From assembly GCF_039522165.1 (NCBI RefSeq), contig NZ_BAAADE010000005.1, positions 62,001-126,000 on the forward strand: a DNA stretch of 64,000 nucleotides, written 5' to 3'. This DNA comes from Paenochrobactrum glaciei. GTDB lineage: Bacteria; Pseudomonadota; Alphaproteobacteria; Rhizobiales; Rhizobiaceae. The notes beneath the pieces are model-generated. The model was not told the origin of the DNA. It worked only from the letters and a program-made list of their open reading frames with translations, and did not search any database. Both the position numbers and the translations under genes were made by a program. This document shows positions 45,182-53,523 of the stretch, piece after piece; the stretch's first letter is position 1; every line of letters begins with the position of its first letter.

Positions 45182-45349
45182 ATGTCCAAAATATTGCCTG
45201 CTTTGCTGATCATTATTATGATCCTGCATATTTTCAGGCCGTTAGGATTGCCGGGTTTACGCCGCCGCAGCGATTTTTGGAAAATCGCGGTGATCGCCCT
45301 TGGCACAATGGCTTTGATAATGGGCATTCAATTGCGTGGTTACCCTTGA
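45182..45349 (+). CDS. 55-residue two-helix membrane protein
   Basis: A frame of 55 residues beginning MSKILPALLIIIMILHIF, with a basic turn (PGLRRRSDF) and a second hydrophobic helix (WKIAVIALGTMALIMGIQL), giving two membrane passes. A good aggggacg ribosome site lies 5 bases before the ATG. The layout and position before gapR look like a real conserved small protein; function unknown. Confidence 0.65.
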   Translation: MSKILPALLIIIMILHIFRPLGLPGLRRRSDFWKIAVIALGTMALIMGIQLRGYP

Positions 45350-45439
45350 CCATTTTGCCCCTGTCAGGCATCGAAAAGTACATATTCATGACTGCGAGTC
45401 GCAGTCAGTCACCTGTTTTAATAAATTGGAGTATCTCCT

Positions 45440-45700
45440 GTGGATGACATCACAACTGAAACCGCACAAACGGTAGCCGTCGGTCAGCTGCGTTCTTTCA
45501 TCGAGCGTATTGAGCGTCTGGAAGAAGAAAAGAAAACCATCGGGGACGATATCAAAGAAGTTTATGCCGAGCTGAAAGGTTCGGGCTTTGATAGCAAAGC
45601 TGTTCGCACCATTATTCGCCTGCGCAAAAAAGAAGAACATGAGCGTCAGGAAGAAGAAGCGATGATCCAGCTTTATATGGATGCACTTGGTATGGGTTGA
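45440..45700 (+). CDS. gapR: GapR-type nucleoid-associated protein (DUF2312)
   Basis: An 86-residue protein (VAVGQLRSFIERIERLEEEKKTIGDDIKEVYAELKGSGFDSKAVRTIIRLRKKEEHERQ) matching DUF2312/GapR, which binds overtwisted AT-rich DNA ahead of replication and is needed for chromosome integrity in Caulobacter. The start is GTG, 8 bases after ggag. It is a single gene with a strong terminator. Confidence 0.92.
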   Translation: MDDITTETAQTVAVGQLRSFIERIERLEEEKKTIGDDIKEVYAELKGSGFDSKAVRTIIRLRKKEEHERQEEEAMIQLYMDALGMG

Positions 45701-45739
45701 GTGATATCGCCTGTTTAAAAGCGGGGTTTGATATTCATG

Positions 45740-45779
45740 AAAAAGGCTGGTTGCAGGATGCTGCAACCAGCCTTTTTAT
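45740..45779. terminator. Strong bidirectional terminator after gapR
   Basis: aaaaaggctggttgcag pairs over gatg with ctgcaaccagccttttt, a stem of at least 15 bp. Confidence 0.93.
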
Positions 45780-45783
45780 ATAT

Positions 45784-46221
45784 TTAAGCCATATCGCTGC
45801 ATTGTATTTTAACATGTTTGTAAGCAGAGTTCTGTGCAATATCGGTGCAAAGATCTGCCCATTCACAACCCTTGCAGGCAGAGCGGATTGTATGTTCGCT
45901 AAAAGCCGCGCGCAGCTTTAGCAATAATTGGCTGTTGAGGATGAATTTGCTGCCTTGTTGCAGGCGCACACCCAGCAATGTGCTGATATCTTCCAGTGCC
46001 GCTTGGTCGCGTAAAGTGACGCTTGCATTGTGACAATGGCAATTATCTTCGCACAAAAGTGGCATGCAAATATCATCGGGGCCGTTGACCAGTGTGATGA
46101 CGGAGCCATGGCTTAAAGCTTCTGCGATCTGATCGTAATTTTCGACGAAAAAAGGTGTGTAGCCCTTGCCGATATAGGTCAGCATGCAAAGCAGATGGTG
46201 GCCGCGCAGATGAATAGTCAT
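45784..46221 (-). CDS. DUF1284 protein
   Basis: A 145-residue protein of DUF1284: HLRGHHLLCMLTYIGKGYTPFFVENYDQIAEAL near the N-terminus, then a cysteine cluster (LLCEDNCHCH and ACKGCEWADLCTDIAQ) that could bind metal or an iron-sulfur cluster. It is 69 bases downstream of bioY on the same strand and probably in its operon. Function unknown. Confidence 0.82.
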   Translation of the reverse strand: MTIHLRGHHLLCMLTYIGKGYTPFFVENYDQIAEALSHGSVITLVNGPDDICMPLLCEDNCHCHNASVTLRDQAALEDISTLLGVRLQQGSKFILNSQLLLKLRAAFSEHTIRSACKGCEWADLCTDIAQNSAYKHVKIQCSDMA

Positions 46222-46290
46222 GAAACCATATAGTCTGTAACCTTATCCGGCTCATGTGCCGGATAGGGTTTATTTCGGTAATATGAAAGT

Positions 46291-46857
46291 TTAGCGGCTT
46301 GCAGCTTTCAGAATGGCTGCGCCCAGCGCAGATTTGATGACCGCGCCGATCAAAAATGGTGTTGCGCCAAAAGCAATGGCTTTTTCCATGCCGATGAGGC
46401 TTGAGAGCCAGAGTGTGCCCATGACAAGGCAAAGCGCATTGGCTGCAAGAAATGAAGCGAAGGCAAAACCCACGCGCTTACCATTCCAGCCGCGTTCAGC
46501 CAGATAACCGGTGAGGGCGGCGATAATCGGGAAGGATGCCAGATAACCGGCGGTCGGGCCTGCAAAAGCCATGATGCCACCTGAGCCGCCAGCCAGAACC
46601 GGCATGCCGGCCATGGCTTCACCAAGCCATGCCAGAACGGTGAGGGCACCCAAGCGCCAGCCGTAAAGCGCACCGATTAATGGCACCACAAGGGTCTGTA
46701 AGGTGATTGGAACCGGTATCATCGGCACTTCGACCTGCGAGGTGAGTGCAAGAATGAATGTACCGAATATAACGGCGGCAGCACGTACAGGCAGCGAGTG
46801 GCTATCAAGGTTTAAAGGGCTGAAACCTGAATGCGCATGCATCTCAATTTGGGACAT
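46291..46857 (-). CDS. bioY: Biotin transporter BioY
   Basis: A 188-residue S-component of the biotin ECF transporter, with about six helices: LTSQVEVPMIPVPITLQTLVV (biotin-binding region), LAGGSGGIMAFAGPTAGYL, and the C-terminal IGAVIKSALGAAI. No bioM or bioN is adjacent, so it may act alone or with a remote module. ATG 46857 is preferred over the GTG at 46863, with ggag 6 bases upstream. Two BioR boxes precede it, the nearer 19 bases before the start. Confidence 0.93.
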   Translation of the reverse strand: MSQIEMHAHSGFSPLNLDSHSLPVRAAAVIFGTFILALTSQVEVPMIPVPITLQTLVVPLIGALYGWRLGALTVLAWLGEAMAGMPVLAGGSGGIMAFAGPTAGYLASFPIIAALTGYLAERGWNGKRVGFAFASFLAANALCLVMGTLWLSSLIGMEKAIAFGATPFLIGAVIKSALGAAILKAASR

Positions 46858-46875
46858 AATCACTCCGTAGATAAA

Positions 46876-46885
46876 TTATAGATAA
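46876..46885. promoter_or_regulatory. BioR operator before bioY
   Basis: ttatagataa is an exact match to the alphaproteobacterial BioR palindrome (ttatctataa / ttatagataa). Related fragments (tagataaatt and gatctatatatct) flank it, hinting at extra weaker sites. Confidence 0.8.
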
Positions 46886-47058
46886 AATCTAATTTCGATC
46901 TATATATCTGTTATGAGTTTTTATGAGAAAGCAAGCCTGTGCCTCATGAATAAGTGCGGGAAACCCATTGATTGAAATTTAACTTATTGTTTTATTTGTA
47001 TAAAAAAATTACCGCACCGGTGATAAAGCCACTCAAAAATATATCTTTAAATGATATT

Positions 47059-47068
47059 TTATAGATAA
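47059..47068. promoter_or_regulatory. Second BioR operator, 200 bases from bioY
   Basis: A further exact ttatagataa in the gap. It is too far for classic promoter overlap with bioY; it could be a looping site or mark a separate transcript. Confidence 0.6.
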
Positions 47069-47212
47069 TTTTGTTTTTAAACGTGAATTAAGTGGTTGGG
47101 TTGCCTATGCGAAAAGGCAGCAGAAAGCCTTATAGGCCGTTTAATTGGCAAGGGTATGTCAGCATAAACAGCTCTAAAAACGCAAAACTCGCGTAATGAT
47201 AAATGTTTGGAT

Positions 47213-47881
47213 TTAACCGATAATGGAGAAGCCGTCGCGGATTTTGCCGGAGGCGGTTTTGACAGGTCGGTGGCCGATCCATTGTACGTGGCGTGCGAGG
47301 ATCAGGCAGGCGCTGTCGGTATCACCTTTGCGCAGAGCATCAAGAATGGCGCGATGGTCGTGGTCGGTGCGTACTTCCCATTCGCTGCGCCATGTCGAAA
47401 ACAAAAAGCGTGCGCTGGCTGCGTGCAGATCATCAATGGCTGCAAGCAGACGTGGCATGCCGCAAGGTTCGATAATCAAACGATGAAAGCGCCGGTTAGC
47501 GGCTTCCCATTCACGGATATTGGCGCAATTATCGCCTTCGGATGTTGCTTTCTCGGCAGCTTCCAGAATGGCGCGTGTCATGTGCGGGGCAGCATGGCGC
47601 AGTGCCAAAACCTCTAATGCTGCACGCATTTCGGCCACTTCACGCACTTCATTAATATCAAAAGAAGCAACGCGCACACCACGGCGTGGCTCGGAAATAG
47701 CCAGACCTTGCGCTTCGAGACGGCGAAAAGCTTCGCGCACCGGCACATGGCTGGTTTGAAATTCTTCCGCAATGTGATCTTGCCGCAGCTTCATGCCCGG
47801 CTCCAATGTGCCGTCGATAATACGGTCGGCTAGGATGCGGCTGATTTTGACGGCAATGGTTTCGTGCGTTTCGCTTTTCAT
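47213..47881 (-). CDS. bioR: BioR, GntR-family biotin regulator
   Basis: A 222-residue FadR-subfamily (FCD) repressor: winged helix MKLRQDHIAEEFQTSHVPVREAFRRLEAQGLAISEPRRGVRV, then an all-helical effector domain. The assignment to BioR rests on an exact BioR box just before it and on bioY next door. ATG 47881 is chosen; its own box (47886-47895) ends 5 bases before it, so autorepression is likely. A TTG at 47899 would put the box inside the gene. Confidence 0.85.
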   Translation of the reverse strand: MKSETHETIAVKISRILADRIIDGTLEPGMKLRQDHIAEEFQTSHVPVREAFRRLEAQGLAISEPRRGVRVASFDINEVREVAEMRAALEVLALRHAAPHMTRAILEAAEKATSEGDNCANIREWEAANRRFHRLIIEPCGMPRLLAAIDDLHAASARFLFSTWRSEWEVRTDHDHRAILDALRKGDTDSACLILARHVQWIGHRPVKTASGKIRDGFSIIG

Positions 47882-47885
47882 GTAA

Positions 47886-47895
47886 TTATAGATAA
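47886..47895. promoter_or_regulatory. BioR operator before bioR
   Basis: Exact ttatagataa immediately upstream of the bioR start codon, consistent with autoregulation. Confidence 0.75.
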
Positions 47896-48151
47896 TCAAT
47901 AATGGCGCTATTGTCCATGGAGTCGTAATTTTTTTGCGCTAAAAGCCTGCAATATCAATCCGCAAAGCACTTGTGGCAGCGGGGGTGACTGGACGTAAGG
48001 CTGAACTTTCCGTATAAGGCCGCATCCCGTCCGGATAAGGATGGCTGGCTTGCGGTTACGGCGCAATATAAAGCGCTGCAAATAGCTTGATTTTCAAAAG
48101 CCGCCATCGCTTTTGTCCGCACGTTATTTAAAGAACCTATACAGGGGTGTC

Positions 48152-48901
48152 ATGGCTGGTCATTCGCAGTTTAAAAATATTATGCATCGCAAGGGTCGTC
48201 AGGACGCTGTGCGCTCAAAAATCTTTTCCAAGCTCGGCAGAGAAATTACCGTTGCTGCAAAACAGGGCTTGCCTGATCCGACAATGAACCCGCGTTTGCG
48301 TCTGGCTATCCAGAACGCGAAAGCACAGTCGATGCCGAAAGATAACATTGAGCGCGCCATTAAAAAGGCTGCGGGCAATGACGGCGAGAACTATGATGAA
48401 GTGCGCTACGAAGGCCGTGGCCCGGGCGGTGTATCGGTTATCGTTGAAGCGCTGACCGACAACCGCAACCGTACCGCTTCCAATGTGCGTGCAGCATTTA
48501 CCAAATCCGGTGGCGCATTGGGTGAAACCGGCTCGGTTTCCTTCATGTTCGACCGCGTTGGTGAAATCATCTACAAGCCGGAAGCCGGCGACGCTGATGC
48601 CATCATGGAAGCTGCCATTGAGTCAGGCGCTGACGACGTTCAGTCAAACGAAGATGAACATGTCATCACCTGCTCGTTCGAAAGCATTGGTGAGGTCTCC
48701 AAGGCGCTGGAAACAGCACTTGGTGAAGCTGAATCCATCAAGACTGTCTGGAAGCCTCAGAACAACACCAATGTGGATGAAGAGAAGGCGCGTTCCGTGC
48801 TCAAGCTCATCAACACTTTGGAAGATGATGATGATGTGCAGAACGTCTATGCCAACTTCGAAGTGTCCGATGAAGTAATGGCGAAACTCAGCGCTGAGTG
48901 A
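48152..48901 (+). CDS. YebC/PmpR-family regulator
   Basis: A 249-residue protein: MAGHSQFKNIMHRKGRQDAVRSKIFSKLGREITVAAKQG is the YebC N-terminus, followed by the acidic middle and C-terminal domains. Members act as transcription regulators or help translation of proline stretches. ATG 48152 has agggg upstream; 13 codons from 48113 precede it without match. It usually lies upstream of ruvCAB in alphaproteobacteria, but here ruvCAB is 11 kb away. Confidence 0.93.
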   Translation: MAGHSQFKNIMHRKGRQDAVRSKIFSKLGREITVAAKQGLPDPTMNPRLRLAIQNAKAQSMPKDNIERAIKKAAGNDGENYDEVRYEGRGPGGVSVIVEALTDNRNRTASNVRAAFTKSGGALGETGSVSFMFDRVGEIIYKPEAGDADAIMEAAIESGADDVQSNEDEHVITCSFESIGEVSKALETALGEAESIKTVWKPQNNTNVDEEKARSVLKLINTLEDDDDVQNVYANFEVSDEVMAKLSAE

Positions 48902-48924
48902 TTCTTTGCATCATTGATGCATTG

Positions 48925-48957
48925 AAAAAGTCCGGTTCAATTGAGCCGGACTTTTTT
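48925..48957 (+). terminator. Terminator after yebC
   Basis: aaaaagtccggttcaa pairs with ttgagccggacttttt (one wobble). Confidence 0.9.
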
Positions 48958-48986
48958 TATTGGCATGTGTCAGCAAAACGCAGACA

Positions 48987-49017
48987 TAAAAAAACCTCGC
49001 CGGAGCGAGGTCTTTTA
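48987..49017 (-). terminator. Terminator after rpmE (leftward)
   Basis: aaaacctcgc-cgga-gcgaggt with an A run on the left giving a T run on the minus strand. Confidence 0.85.
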
Positions 49018-49083
49018 AACTTTTGCATTTTCGGGTTTGGATCAGCGAAGCTGTAATCCCGAATTTGCCCGAGGCATACGGAA

Positions 49084-49305
49084 TTAGATACCCAGGTTGC
49101 CGAAGCGATTCTTGAACTTGGACAGACGGCCACCGCGGTCAACCAAGGTCTGGGCGTTACCGGTCCATGCTGGATGGGTGGTAGGATCGATATCGAGGTT
49201 CATCGTATCGCCTTCTTTGCCCCATGTTGAACGGGTCTGGTATTCGGTGCCATCGGTCATCACGACCTTGATGGTGTGGTAGTCGGGATGGATATTGGCT
49301 TTCAT
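49084..49305 (-). CDS. rpmE: 50S ribosomal protein L31 (zinc-free form)
   Basis: A 73-residue protein starting MKANIHPDYHTIKVVMTDGTEY with STWGKEGDTMNLDIDPTTHPAWTG. It lacks the CxxC of zinc-binding L31. ATG 49305 follows tcaggaa; the open frame continues upstream to 49440 without support. Divergent from the exporter gene. Confidence 0.95.
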   Translation of the reverse strand: MKANIHPDYHTIKVVMTDGTEYQTRSTWGKEGDTMNLDIDPTTHPAWTGNAQTLVDRGGRLSKFKNRFGNLGI

Positions 49306-49475
49306 CGATATATTCCTGAAAGATTGATAGACGATCATGCTCCAATCCAGTATCAGACTGTAGCACTTTCGCCCAATGGCAGTTATGAAGGCGCACGCCC
49401 GAAGGCGACGGCTTCCAAAAGGGTTGGCGAGCCTATACATCAGCTACACGATAATAACAAGGCGCAATCGCAATA

Positions 49476-51329
49476 ATGGTCGCAAAGCATTCGGAAAACG
49501 TCAAGAAAATGTCAGAAGAAGTTAACAATAAGCGTAAGAGATCAGTAAAACCCCTGCGGCGCATGTTGCCATTTTTGGCGCGGTATAAGCTTCTGGTTTT
49601 AGGTGCGCTGGTTTCTCTCGTTGCTGCTGCCACAACTACGCTGATGGTGCCGATTGCCGTGCGCCGCATGGTCGATAACGGGTTTTCCACCGATAACAGC
49701 ACATTCATCAATAACTATTTCGGCATGTTGGTGCTGCTGGCGCTGATGCTGGCGCTGGCTTCAGGCTTGCGTTACTTCTTCGTGATTACGCTTGGTGAGC
49801 GTGTTGTCGCTGATTTGCGCAATGCGGTTTTTGATCATGTGACCAAACTGTCGCAGGATTTCTTTGATCGCTCCAATTCCGGTGAAATTGTCTCACGTCT
49901 GTCTGCCGATACGACTCAGATCAAATCAGCTGTTGGTGCTACGGCATCTGTTGCGCTGCGCAATATCATCATGGGGCTTGGTGCGGTTGGTATGATGGTG
50001 GTAACGAGCCCGAAATTATCGGCGTTGGTCATTGGTGCGATTCCATTGATCGTACTGCCGTTGATTGCTTTTGGCCGTTCGGTGCGCCGTCGTTCACGCG
50101 CAGCACAGGATATGCTGGCCAATGCCAATAGCTATGCCGGTGAGCAGATCAGCGCTATGCGCACGCTTCAGGCTTTTACCAATGAAAAAATGGTGATCAG
50201 TCGTTTTGCCAAAGCGGTGGAAAATGCTTTTGCTGCGGCACGTTCTTCGGTGTTTGCACGCGCGATTCTCACCTCTTTTGCTATTTTCATGGTTTTTTCC
50301 AGCGTCGTCGGCGTGTTGTGGTTCGGCTCCAATGATGTGTTGTCGGGCACAATGAGCGCCGGTCAGCTCGGACAGTTCCTGCTTTATGCAGTGTTTGCGG
50401 CCAGTTCCTTGGGTCAATTGTCGGAAGTCTGGGGCGAGCTGGCACAAGCTGCCGGTGCCACCGAGCGTCTGACTGAAATTCTGGATGAAATACCGGCAAT
50501 TGCTGCGCCGTCTAATCCGGTTGCTTTGCCTGTTCCGGCTCTTGGCGAAATCAGCTTTGAAAATGTTGTTTTCCATTATCCTGCACGCCCTGAAAAAGCG
50601 GCTTTGGCTGGTCTTGATTTCAGTGTGAAACCGGGTGAAAGCGTGGCGATTGTCGGGCCATCGGGTGCCGGGAAGAGTACGATTTTCTCGCTTCTTCTGC
50701 GTTATTATGATCCGCAGTCAGGTACTATCCGGGTTGATGGTGTGGCGCTTCCTGAAGCTGATCCGCTGGCAATCCGTGGCCGCATGGCGGTGGTGCCGCA
50801 GGATGTGGCAATCTTTGCCAGTACTTTACGTGAAAACATTGCCTTTGGCCGTCCTGATGCAACGGATGAGGACATTATCGCTGCCGCCAAAGCAGCCTTG
50901 GCGCATGATTTCATCATGGCGCTGGAAAAAGGCTACGACACATTAGTCGGCGAGCGCGGCATGACCCTTTCCGGTGGTCAGCGTCAGAGAATCGCTATTG
51001 CGCGCGCTATCTTGCGCGATGCACCGATTCTGTTGCTGGATGAGGCTACCTCTGCGCTTGATGCTGAAAGCGAAATGTTGGTGCAGAAGGGCTTGGAGCA
51101 TTTGATGACAGGTCGCACCACGCTAGTGGTGGCGCACCGTTTGGCCACTGTGCTCAAGGCAGACCGCATTCTGGTGGTGGATGAGGGACGCATCATTGAA
51201 GAAGGCACCCATGCTTCTCTGGTGCAAAAAGACGGGGTTTATGCCCGTCTTGCCAAGCTGCAATTTGAAGCCGGCGCCGGAGTCTTTTCTCAAGAAAGCG
51301 TTCTTTCTAAAGGAGATGCGGCTGAATAA
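49476..51329 (+). CDS. ABC exporter (fused membrane and ATPase domains)
   Basis: A 617-residue MsbA-like half-transporter: six helices in residues 35-320, then an ATPase with Walker A GPSGAGKST, signature LSGGQRQR and LLLDEATSALD. It acts as a dimer, exporting a lipid, drug or peptide; the substrate is unknown. ATG 49476 is used; ATG 49509 (MSEEVNN) is an alternative and would remove 11 residues. It stands alone with a terminator. Confidence 0.92.
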   Translation: MVAKHSENVKKMSEEVNNKRKRSVKPLRRMLPFLARYKLLVLGALVSLVAAATTTLMVPIAVRRMVDNGFSTDNSTFINNYFGMLVLLALMLALASGLRYFFVITLGERVVADLRNAVFDHVTKLSQDFFDRSNSGEIVSRLSADTTQIKSAVGATASVALRNIIMGLGAVGMMVVTSPKLSALVIGAIPLIVLPLIAFGRSVRRRSRAAQDMLANANSYAGEQISAMRTLQAFTNEKMVISRFAKAVENAFAAARSSVFARAILTSFAIFMVFSSVVGVLWFGSNDVLSGTMSAGQLGQFLLYAVFAASSLGQLSEVWGELAQAAGATERLTEILDEIPAIAAPSNPVALPVPALGEISFENVVFHYPARPEKAALAGLDFSVKPGESVAIVGPSGAGKSTIFSLLLRYYDPQSGTIRVDGVALPEADPLAIRGRMAVVPQDVAIFASTLRENIAFGRPDATDEDIIAAAKAALAHDFIMALEKGYDTLVGERGMTLSGGQRQRIAIARAILRDAPILLLDEATSALDAESEMLVQKGLEHLMTGRTTLVVAHRLATVLKADRILVVDEGRIIEEGTHASLVQKDGVYARLAKLQFEAGAGVFSQESVLSKGDAAE

Positions 51330-51348
51330 GCGATCAAGCTGTTGAAAT

Positions 51349-51387
51349 GAAAAGGCCTTGGGGATGTTTCACCCCAAGGCCTTTTTT
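51349..51387. terminator. Terminator between the exporter and the OmpA-like gene
   Basis: aaaggccttgggg pairs with ccccaaggccttt, followed by T residues and preceded by A residues. Confidence 0.9.
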
Positions 51388-51424
51388 ATGTTCAGACTGT
51401 TTCTCTAAACAGGGGAAACAGGTT

Positions 51425-52456
51425 TTAGCGTTCGGTGAGTTTCAACTCGATACGCCGGTTTTTTGCCCGTGCATCACTATCATCCGAATCATCCAGCGGC
51501 TGATATTCGCCAAAGCCGGCAGCCACCAAGCGATTGGCCGGAACACCATTGGCTATCAGGAATTTAACCACGGATGTGGCACGCGCAGAGGAGAGCTCCC
51601 AATTGTCGCGGAAACGTCCGGTGCCAATCAGAGGAATATTATCGGTGTGACCGTCCACACGCAAAATCCAGTTGATGTCATCAGGGATTTCATTGTTGAG
51701 CGTAATCACCGCATCAGCAAGCTTCTTCATCTCAACCAGCCCTGCCGGATTAATATCGGATGAGCCGGTCGGGAAAAGCACTTCTGACTGGAAGACGAAG
51801 CGGTCGCCGACGATGCGGATATTTTCCTTATCCGAGAGAATTTCACGCAAGCGTCCGAAGAAGTCGGAGCGATAGCGGTTCAATTCCTGCACCCGTTGGG
51901 CAAGAGCCACATTCAATCGTTTGCCGAGATCCGCAATCTTGGCATTTGATTCTTTGTCGCGGGCTTCTGAGGCATTGAGCGCTTCTTCCAGCGCACCAAT
52001 CTGGCGTCTGAGCGCAGCAATCTGCTGGTTGAGAAGCTCGACCTGTGAAAGGGCGCGGGCGCTGATCTGCTTTTCCTGATCAAGGCTGGCGTTTAAATCA
52101 CCGATCTTTTTATCCGCAGCTATACCGGCACCGCTGCCTTCATTGAGCAGGCTTTGCAGGCGCGAGCGCTCGCTTTCAGCCGAGGAGAGGGAGGCTTGCA
52201 GATTGGCGATGGTATCTTGCAAGTCCTGAGCATTGCCGCGTTCCAGCGACAAAAGCTGCGTCAGTTCATTGATCTGGCTGTTGAGGCGCGCCAAAACATC
52301 GTCTTTGTCGCTGACTTCACGGCTGAGCAGAAACTGCGCCAGCACAAAGACAGTGAGCAAAAACATGATTGCCAGCAGCAATGTTGAAAGCGCATCAACA
52401 AAGCCCGGCCAATAATCGACTTGCCGGTTTTGCCGGCGGCTGCGTGAAAGAGCCAT
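51425..52456 (-). CDS. OmpA/MotB-domain membrane protein
   Basis: A 343-residue protein: one N-terminal helix (YWPGFVDALSTLLLAIMFLLTVFVLAQFLL), a long coiled coil (about residues 50-190), and a C-terminal OmpA-like peptidoglycan-binding domain (DGHTDNIPL, FRDNWELSSARATSVVKFL, GFGEYQPL). This is a MotB-like layout. It starts 2 bases after the MotA-like gene, and the two probably form a proton- or sodium-driven stator. No flagellar gene is near, so the role is not motility as far as the window shows. Confidence 0.88.
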   Translation of the reverse strand: MALSRSRRQNRQVDYWPGFVDALSTLLLAIMFLLTVFVLAQFLLSREVSDKDDVLARLNSQINELTQLLSLERGNAQDLQDTIANLQASLSSAESERSRLQSLLNEGSGAGIAADKKIGDLNASLDQEKQISARALSQVELLNQQIAALRRQIGALEEALNASEARDKESNAKIADLGKRLNVALAQRVQELNRYRSDFFGRLREILSDKENIRIVGDRFVFQSEVLFPTGSSDINPAGLVEMKKLADAVITLNNEIPDDINWILRVDGHTDNIPLIGTGRFRDNWELSSARATSVVKFLIANGVPANRLVAAGFGEYQPLDDSDDSDARAKNRRIELKLTER

Positions 52457-52458
52457 CT

Positions 52459-53523
52459 TTAACGGCTCCCGCCCGAATGATTATTGTTGCGGTTGGTTTC
52501 ATTGAGCGTTGTTGAGAGTTTCTCAAGCGTTTCGCGGATTGCCTGCTGGTCTTCTGCCTGACGCTCGGCCCAGTCACGCATTAATTGCTGCTCATTGCGC
52601 ATATTTTTCACCAAGGCGTGGATGCCTTCGGCCAGATTAGCAAGGGCAGCGGTAGTGCGCTGGTTCGGGCTGCCATTTTCCTGCATGGATTGCAGACGGT
52701 TGGCGATATCACGAATGTCTTCGGTTGAACCTTGAGCTGTGGCAGCCCCTTGATTGAGGTCGGAGCCGAGATCAGTCACAGTGGAGAGCCAGTTTTCAAG
52801 TTCGGTATAAAAACGGTTCTGCGCACGTCCTGCCTGCAAATCCAGAAAGCCTAGAATCAGCGAGCCGGAAAGGCCGAAAAGTGATGAGGAAAAGGCTGTG
52901 CCCATGCCGCTCAACGGTGCTTGCAAGCCAGCCTTCAACGCATCCAGCACATCATTGGTGCTGCCCGATGCCGGATCAAGGGTTTGGATCGTGTTGCCGA
53001 TGGAGCCGATGGTTTCCAGCAAACCCCAGAACGTACCAAGCAAGCCTAAGAACACCAACAGACCAATAAAATAGCGGGAAATATCGCGGCTTTCATCAAG
53101 GCGGGTGGCAATCGAATCAAGGATTGAGCGCATTGAGGTGGTGGAAAGCGCCATCGAGCGCTGATGGCCGATTAATGTACGCATCGGCGCAAGCAGAACC
53201 GGCGGGCGGGATGTGCTGCCGTCATCACCACGGCGCAGTGAATTGACCCAGCGGATTTCCGGCATCAGGCGGATGACTTGCCCGAAGGCGAGCAAAATAC
53301 CGGCAAGCAAAACGCCAAGGATCAGGCCGTTTAGCCCCGGATTGGTGACAAAGAAAGTGTGGATCTGGCGGGAGAGAACCGCGGCGAGAAAAGCCACAAT
53401 AATCAGGAAGATAATCATGGTAATCATGACCATCCGCGGCGTTGACATAGGCGTCGGCATATAATCCGCGTTAAAATTCCTGGTGAAAGTCCCGGCTTGC
53501 TGGTCGCGCTTTTCAGCCTGCAT
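52459..53523 (-). CDS. MotA/TolQ/ExbB-family channel protein
   Basis: A 354-residue membrane protein: helices at about 30-55 and 64-85, then two more at SRYFIGLLVFLGLLGTFWGLLETIGSI and MGTAFSSSLFGLSGSLILGFLDL, with the proton-channel motif. A long soluble C-terminal coil follows. ATG 53523 (after gtggagaag) is preferred over GTG 53526. It is paired with the OmpA-like gene. Confidence 0.88.
   Translation of the reverse strand: MQAEKRDQQAGTFTRNFNADYMPTPMSTPRMVMITMIIFLIIVAFLAAVLSRQIHTFFVTNPGLNGLILGVLLAGILLAFGQVIRLMPEIRWVNSLRRGDDGSTSRPPVLLAPMRTLIGHQRSMALSTTSMRSILDSIATRLDESRDISRYFIGLLVFLGLLGTFWGLLETIGSIGNTIQTLDPASGSTNDVLDALKAGLQAPLSGMGTAFSSSLFGLSGSLILGFLDLQAGRAQNRFYTELENWLSTVTDLGSDLNQGAATAQGSTEDIRDIANRLQSMQENGSPNQRTTAALANLAEGIHALVKNMRNEQQLMRDWAERQAEDQQAIRETLEKLSTTLNETNRNNNHSGGSR

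Larger units (their letters stand above)
46864..47212. other. 349-base gap between bioY and bioR
   Basis: AT-rich, with no gene that can be supported; a 29-codon frame at 47107 is not convincing. It contains two BioR boxes and the bioY promoter. Confidence 0.5.

Noticed and set aside
51425..53523. Zorya-type defence locus
   Set aside because: Only the two stator-like genes are present; no ZorC, ZorD or ZorE-type effector genes or other defence genes are nearby.
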